Shown here in pieces: positions 62,297 through 64,000 of a stretch of DNA of 64,000 nucleotides (positions are counted from its first letter, which is position 1; every line of letters begins with the position of its first letter). Origin of the DNA: Ziziphus jujuba. Its lineage: Eukaryota > Streptophyta > Magnoliopsida > Rosales > Rhamnaceae. The notes beneath the pieces are model-generated. The model was not told where the DNA came from, made no database searches, and saw nothing but the letters and a program-made list of their open reading frames with translations. The translations under genes were made by a program, and so were the position numbers. The stretch spans positions 17,510,001 to 17,574,000 of the forward strand of contig NC_083388.1 in NCBI RefSeq assembly GCF_031755915.1. Direction: 5' to 3'.

Positions 62297-62548
62297 TCTT
62301 GTTCGATTATCTTTTGAAAATGTATTCTGAAGCTTGGAGTTAAATTGCCCCCCCTGGTGTTGATGGTTCAGCTTCCAATACCCATCTCACATCTTTGGTC
62401 CTAAGCGCTAGAGCATTGACTTTGAACTATGAGGTCCGTAATTCTCTTATGATGACTTTAACACATTTTGTTCACATATCTCTAAAGGTTGCTTCTTCCC
62501 ATCTTCAACCTCATGTTTGCAGCAGGTACAAAGCACTTTGGTGGGTGG

Positions 62549-63900
62549 TTAAGCTTTTTTGGCCGAATACTCCTTTTTGGATTTGTTTTCCCTCTTCCAG
62601 ACTCTGGCAGATAAAGGTTGTCCTAGCTCCACCTTAATTCTAGGTTTGGTCAAATCAGAAATATTGGCCAAAACCATATTCACTTCGATCGGTAGAAAAT
62701 GATTGCTATCAAGCTCCATCACATCTTTTCCTTTTTCTAGGAACTTCAAAGTGCCCTTATCGATTAGAGCTTGGATTGCATTCTGGAACACCACACAGTG
62801 AACAGTTTGATGTGTTCACATGCCATGTCACTTGCAGTATGGTTTCTTTTTAGTTTCTTTAGCTGTTAGTAAAACATGACCATTAGGTAATTTAATCACC
62901 TTGTCGGCCAACAGATGGTCAAAAATTTGATTGACTTTGGAGATATCAAAACTATAAACCTTCTCTGGCTTGGGCAATTCCTTTTTGTATCCATAACTAA
63001 TTGAGGAATCCTTTGGTTCCTTGTTGGTCTAGCTAAAGCTTTGCATGTGTATGGCCTAGTGGCCACTACCTCAGCAGCATCGATTTCGACAGAGGCATCC
63101 TCGATTCCTTGGTTTTCAGCTTCGACCGAATAAATCTTTGTATTTAGGTCTCTATAGTACGATCCCTGAGATAAATTCTTCTTCTGATACTCTTCCTTTA
63201 AAATACCTTCATATCTGGATGCTCGAGAGACTAACTCGAACAAATCATGAAACTCTGTCCCCTCAAACTTCTTCCGAAGCTTATAACTTAGTCCGCTCTG
63301 AGCTAGCTTGATAAACTCTATTTCTGATATATCTAGATGAAATATAATCCTTGCCCTCTTGAGCCGGGCAATAAAGTTCTCCATTGATTCACCTTCCATC
63401 TGACGCAAAAGTGGCAAATTAGCCATGGAGATCTCCGGCTCAATCCTATAAAATTGCTCATGGAATTTCTACTCTAACTGCTGCCAAGTATGAATCGAAT
63501 TTGGTTGCAGATTGATGTACCATGAGAAAGCAGAACCTGTCAAAGAGTTAGCAAACAAACGGAGCTTTAAAAATTCATTGATCGCAGCTTGTCCATACTA
63601 GATAGTGAAACAGCCTATATGTTCCATAGTAGACTGATTCTCTTCACCTGAAAACAAAGTGAATTCAGAAAATCTAAATCCCCTTAGAAACTCTATCCAA
63701 TCAATGGCCTCGGAGTAAGGCCTTCTGTAGGATGGTCGACCAACTCTTTTGAATGTAGGGCCGATCATCTCCTGGATGATGGTCTCAACGGCCTCTCTAT
63801 CCATTCCATGGACGTTGTTCATCCAATTTCGGATATTATGTCCATGTCTCCATGCTAGGCCATGGTAGTCAGCCTGGTGGGGATTTCCTCATTTTGGCAA
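62549..63900 (-). pseudogene. Decayed Ty3/gypsy-type gag (runs toward the window edge)
   Basis: Read on the minus strand, the frame from about 63822 to 62896 contains FRFSEFTLFSGEENQSTMEHIGCFTI, then the retrotransposon gag core (FLKLRLFANSLTGSAFSWY, FHEQFYRIEP, RQMEGESMENFIARLKRAR, LSYKLRKKFEG, ASRYEGI). After a frame change, FQNAIQALIDKGTLKF and the DLTKPR block follow at 62549-62794. In-frame TAG codons at 63598-63600 and near 63468 both fit CAG glutamines. No protease, reverse transcriptase or integrase follows to the left, so the element is truncated or non-autonomous. Its 5' part lies beyond the right edge. Confidence 0.75.
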
Positions 63901-64000
63901 TACAGAAAGGTTTAGTCAAATTGTTCAGCATGCCCTCCATAATGACCTTGATTTCGGACAAATGGGAATACATGGGACTGCAACTCTGCCCTTCCTTCAT

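Noticed and set aside
1..64000. CRISPR array, phage or bacterial-type operon
   Set aside because: No regularly spaced repeats with unique spacers and no prokaryotic gene layout. Intron structure and transposon classes show plant nuclear DNA.

Overview
The window is nuclear DNA of a flowering plant, almost certainly a eudicot. It is AT-rich with many (TA)n tracts, its genes have many short GT-AG introns, and it carries a nuclear tRNA-His gene, inserted plastid DNA and several classes of plant transposable element. The species cannot be named from the sequence. Three protein genes can be traced exon by exon. A plus-strand IDM1-like chromatin gene with Agenet, TDBD, PHD and GNAT domains spans 14651-25206 in 11 exons and encodes 1317 residues. 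A plus-strand PMR5-type TBL cell-wall O-acetyltransferase gene spans 38620-41977 in 5 exons and encodes 407 residues. A minus-strand glutamine-hydrolysing asparagine synthetase gene spans 43998-48042 in 13 exons and encodes 586 residues. A tRNA-His(GTG) gene lies at 42441-42512, between the last two.

Layout: 1-14.2 kb is gene-free and repeat-rich. It holds a tandem duplication at about 0.88-1.6 kb, two Mutator-like elements with long terminal inverted repeats and 9-10 bp target duplications only 156 bp apart (5785-6780 and 6937-7856), and a probable LTR-retroelement remnant at about 8.4-11.6 kb. The IDM1-like gene follows and carries a small Mutator-type MITE in its ninth intron. A nearly complete L1-type LINE lies on the minus strand at about 26.97-33.08 kb. 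It has an ORF1, an endonuclease-RT-RNase H ORF2, a poly(A) tail and a 16-bp target duplication, and it is silenced by four nonsense changes. AT-rich spacer with a hAT-like element (35939-36832) leads to the PMR5-like gene, the tRNA and the asparagine synthetase gene.

At about 50.59-53.6 kb lies a mosaic nuclear plastid insertion. It joins psbL-psbF-psbE, trnA-UGC intron plus 3' exon, ndhH-ndhA, the psbA promoter and start, and trnY-GUA, pieces that are far apart in a plastome. The right end (60.4-64 kb) holds a decayed plant-mobile-domain gene on the plus strand facing a decayed Ty3/gypsy gag on the minus strand.

The three protein genes show no functional link to one another. The strongest cross-window signal is mutational: in-frame stops in the LINE, gag, PMD gene and plastid copies are explained by C:G to T:A transitions, as expected of long-methylated, silenced DNA. 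I saw no convincing undescribed multi-gene system. The best leads are the paired Mutator elements (one with an exon-like insert), a foreign RNase H-like fragment inside the LINE 5' end, the GC-AG intron in the asparagine synthetase gene, and a PMD gene opposite a gag with no pol visible.
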